Below the pieces are notes generated by a model that worked only from the letters and a program-made list of their open reading frames with translations, did not search any database and was not told the origin of the DNA. DNA of 64,000 nucleotides from Paraburkholderia sp041321145 (GTDB lineage Bacteria > Pseudomonadota > Gammaproteobacteria > Burkholderiales > Burkholderiaceae). Both the position numbers and the translations under genes were made by a program. Below, one piece after another: positions 63,724 through 64,000 of the stretch; positions within the stretch are counted from its first letter, which is position 1; each line of letters starts with the position of its first letter. The stretch is taken from the NCBI RefSeq assembly GCF_041321145.1, contig NZ_JBGGWA010000003.1:372001-436000 (forward strand). The letters are read 5' to 3'.

Positions 63724-63921
63724 TCAGTAATCCGCGTCTTCGATCCATGCAGCCTGAATCGCTTCGAGGATCTTTTCGTTCGACCGGTTAGGGTCGTCGT
63801 CGAAACCTTCCAGCTCGGTGACCCAACGGTGCAAATCGGTGAAGCGCACCTGCTGCGGATCGATGTCCTGGTGCTTGTCAGTCAGGGCCATCGCGATGTC
63901 TTGCGTATCGGTCCACTTCAT
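63724..63921 (-). CDS. iscX: Fe-S cluster assembly protein IscX
   Basis: Small acidic partner of IscS that binds iron and modulates cysteine desulfurase activity. 65 residues, MKWTDTQDIAMALTDKHQDIDP, with VRFTDLHRWVTELEGFDDDP and a terminal acidic WIEDADY, matching the family throughout. ATG 63921 follows GGAGGATGCAGCC. Ends the isc operon: the ferredoxin gene stops 15 bp upstream. Confidence 0.96.
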   Translation of the reverse strand: MKWTDTQDIAMALTDKHQDIDPQQVRFTDLHRWVTELEGFDDDPNRSNEKILEAIQAAWIEDADY

Positions 63922-63936
63922 GGCTGCATCCTCCAG

Positions 63937-64000
63937 TTAGTGATTTTCCTTCGCGTGATTGATCGAGTAACGCGGAATTTCAACGACCAGATCCTGCTCC
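63937..64000 (-). CDS. fdx: ISC-type 2Fe-2S ferredoxin, 3' end only
   Basis: Only 20 codons and the stop are in the window. The C-terminal sequence EQDLVVEIPRYSINHAKENH matches the end of Isc ferredoxins. Its position directly upstream of iscX is the usual one. The gene continues past the window edge. Confidence 0.85.
   Translation of the reverse strand, partial: EQDLVVEIPRYSINHAKENH

Noticed and set aside
60920..63748. 942-codon open frame on minus opposite lysS and the glycine-zipper gene
   Set aside because: Runs antisense to clearly recognised proteins; the His/Arg/Leu-rich composition is that of a GC-rich shadow frame.

Overview
This window is G+C-rich, almost wholly protein-coding chromosomal DNA from a beta-proteobacterium. 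Gene content, gene order (hfq-hflX-hflK-hflC-DUF2065-hisZ-purA; rodZ-ispG-hisS-yfgM-bamB-der; pyrG-kdsA-eno-ftsB; recJ-prfB-lysS) and protein style point to the Burkholderiaceae, most likely Burkholderia/Paraburkholderia, main chromosome. That placement is inferred from synteny and protein recognition, not from a search. I saw no tRNA, rRNA, insertion sequence, prophage, integrase or CRISPR array.

Layout. 1-5457: 3' part of mutS, an exported degenerate metallophosphoesterase-like protein, slyD and a ribosomal-oxygenase-type cupin (divergent, 32 bp apart). 5458-12524: Ala-rich small lipoprotein, DinG-type helicase, YdcH-like small protein, exported coiled-coil protein, tex. 12576-31954: a long minus-strand run: kup alone, then (in transcription order) ndk, rlmN, rodZ, ispG, hisS, yfgM, bamB, der, hfq, hflX, hflK, hflC, DUF2065, hisZ, purA, phosphoribosyltransferase. 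32257-32955: a Bax-inhibitor-1 family membrane protein. 33105-42243: a second minus-strand run from a DUF455 ferritin-like protein through two hydrolase-type enzymes, a YciO-type protein, an M50 protease, trpS, a methyltransferase, dapA, bamC and an MBL-fold enzyme. 42514-44601: gamma-carbonic-anhydrase-like protein, hslO and a small lipoprotein on plus. 44621-56060: third minus-strand run lolC-lolD-tatD-comEC-hydrolase-pyrG-kdsA-(50-bp tandem repeats)-eno-ftsB. 56445-62554: small hypothetical gene, rpfE-type gene, recJ, prfB (with its programmed +1 frameshift) and lysS. 62873-64000: glycine-zipper protein, iscX and the 3' end of the isc ferredoxin gene.

Functionally the window is housekeeping: replication/repair (mutS, recJ, dinG, tex), translation (hisS, trpS, lysS, prfB, der, hflX, rlmN, roxA-like), envelope assembly (bamB, bamC, lolC, lolD, rodZ, kdsA, ftsB), membrane protease control (hflK/hflC), nucleotide and amino-acid metabolism (purA, pyrG, ndk, hisZ, dapA), isoprenoids (ispG) and stress folding (slyD, hslO). 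I did not find a convincing new multi-gene system. The best leads are small: three perfect-period 50-bp hairpin repeats before eno, a leader with two mutually exclusive hairpins before the Bax-inhibitor gene, a degenerate phosphoesterase overlapping mutS, duplicated promoter-like boxes around a small orphan gene, and dyad-type candidate regulatory sites.
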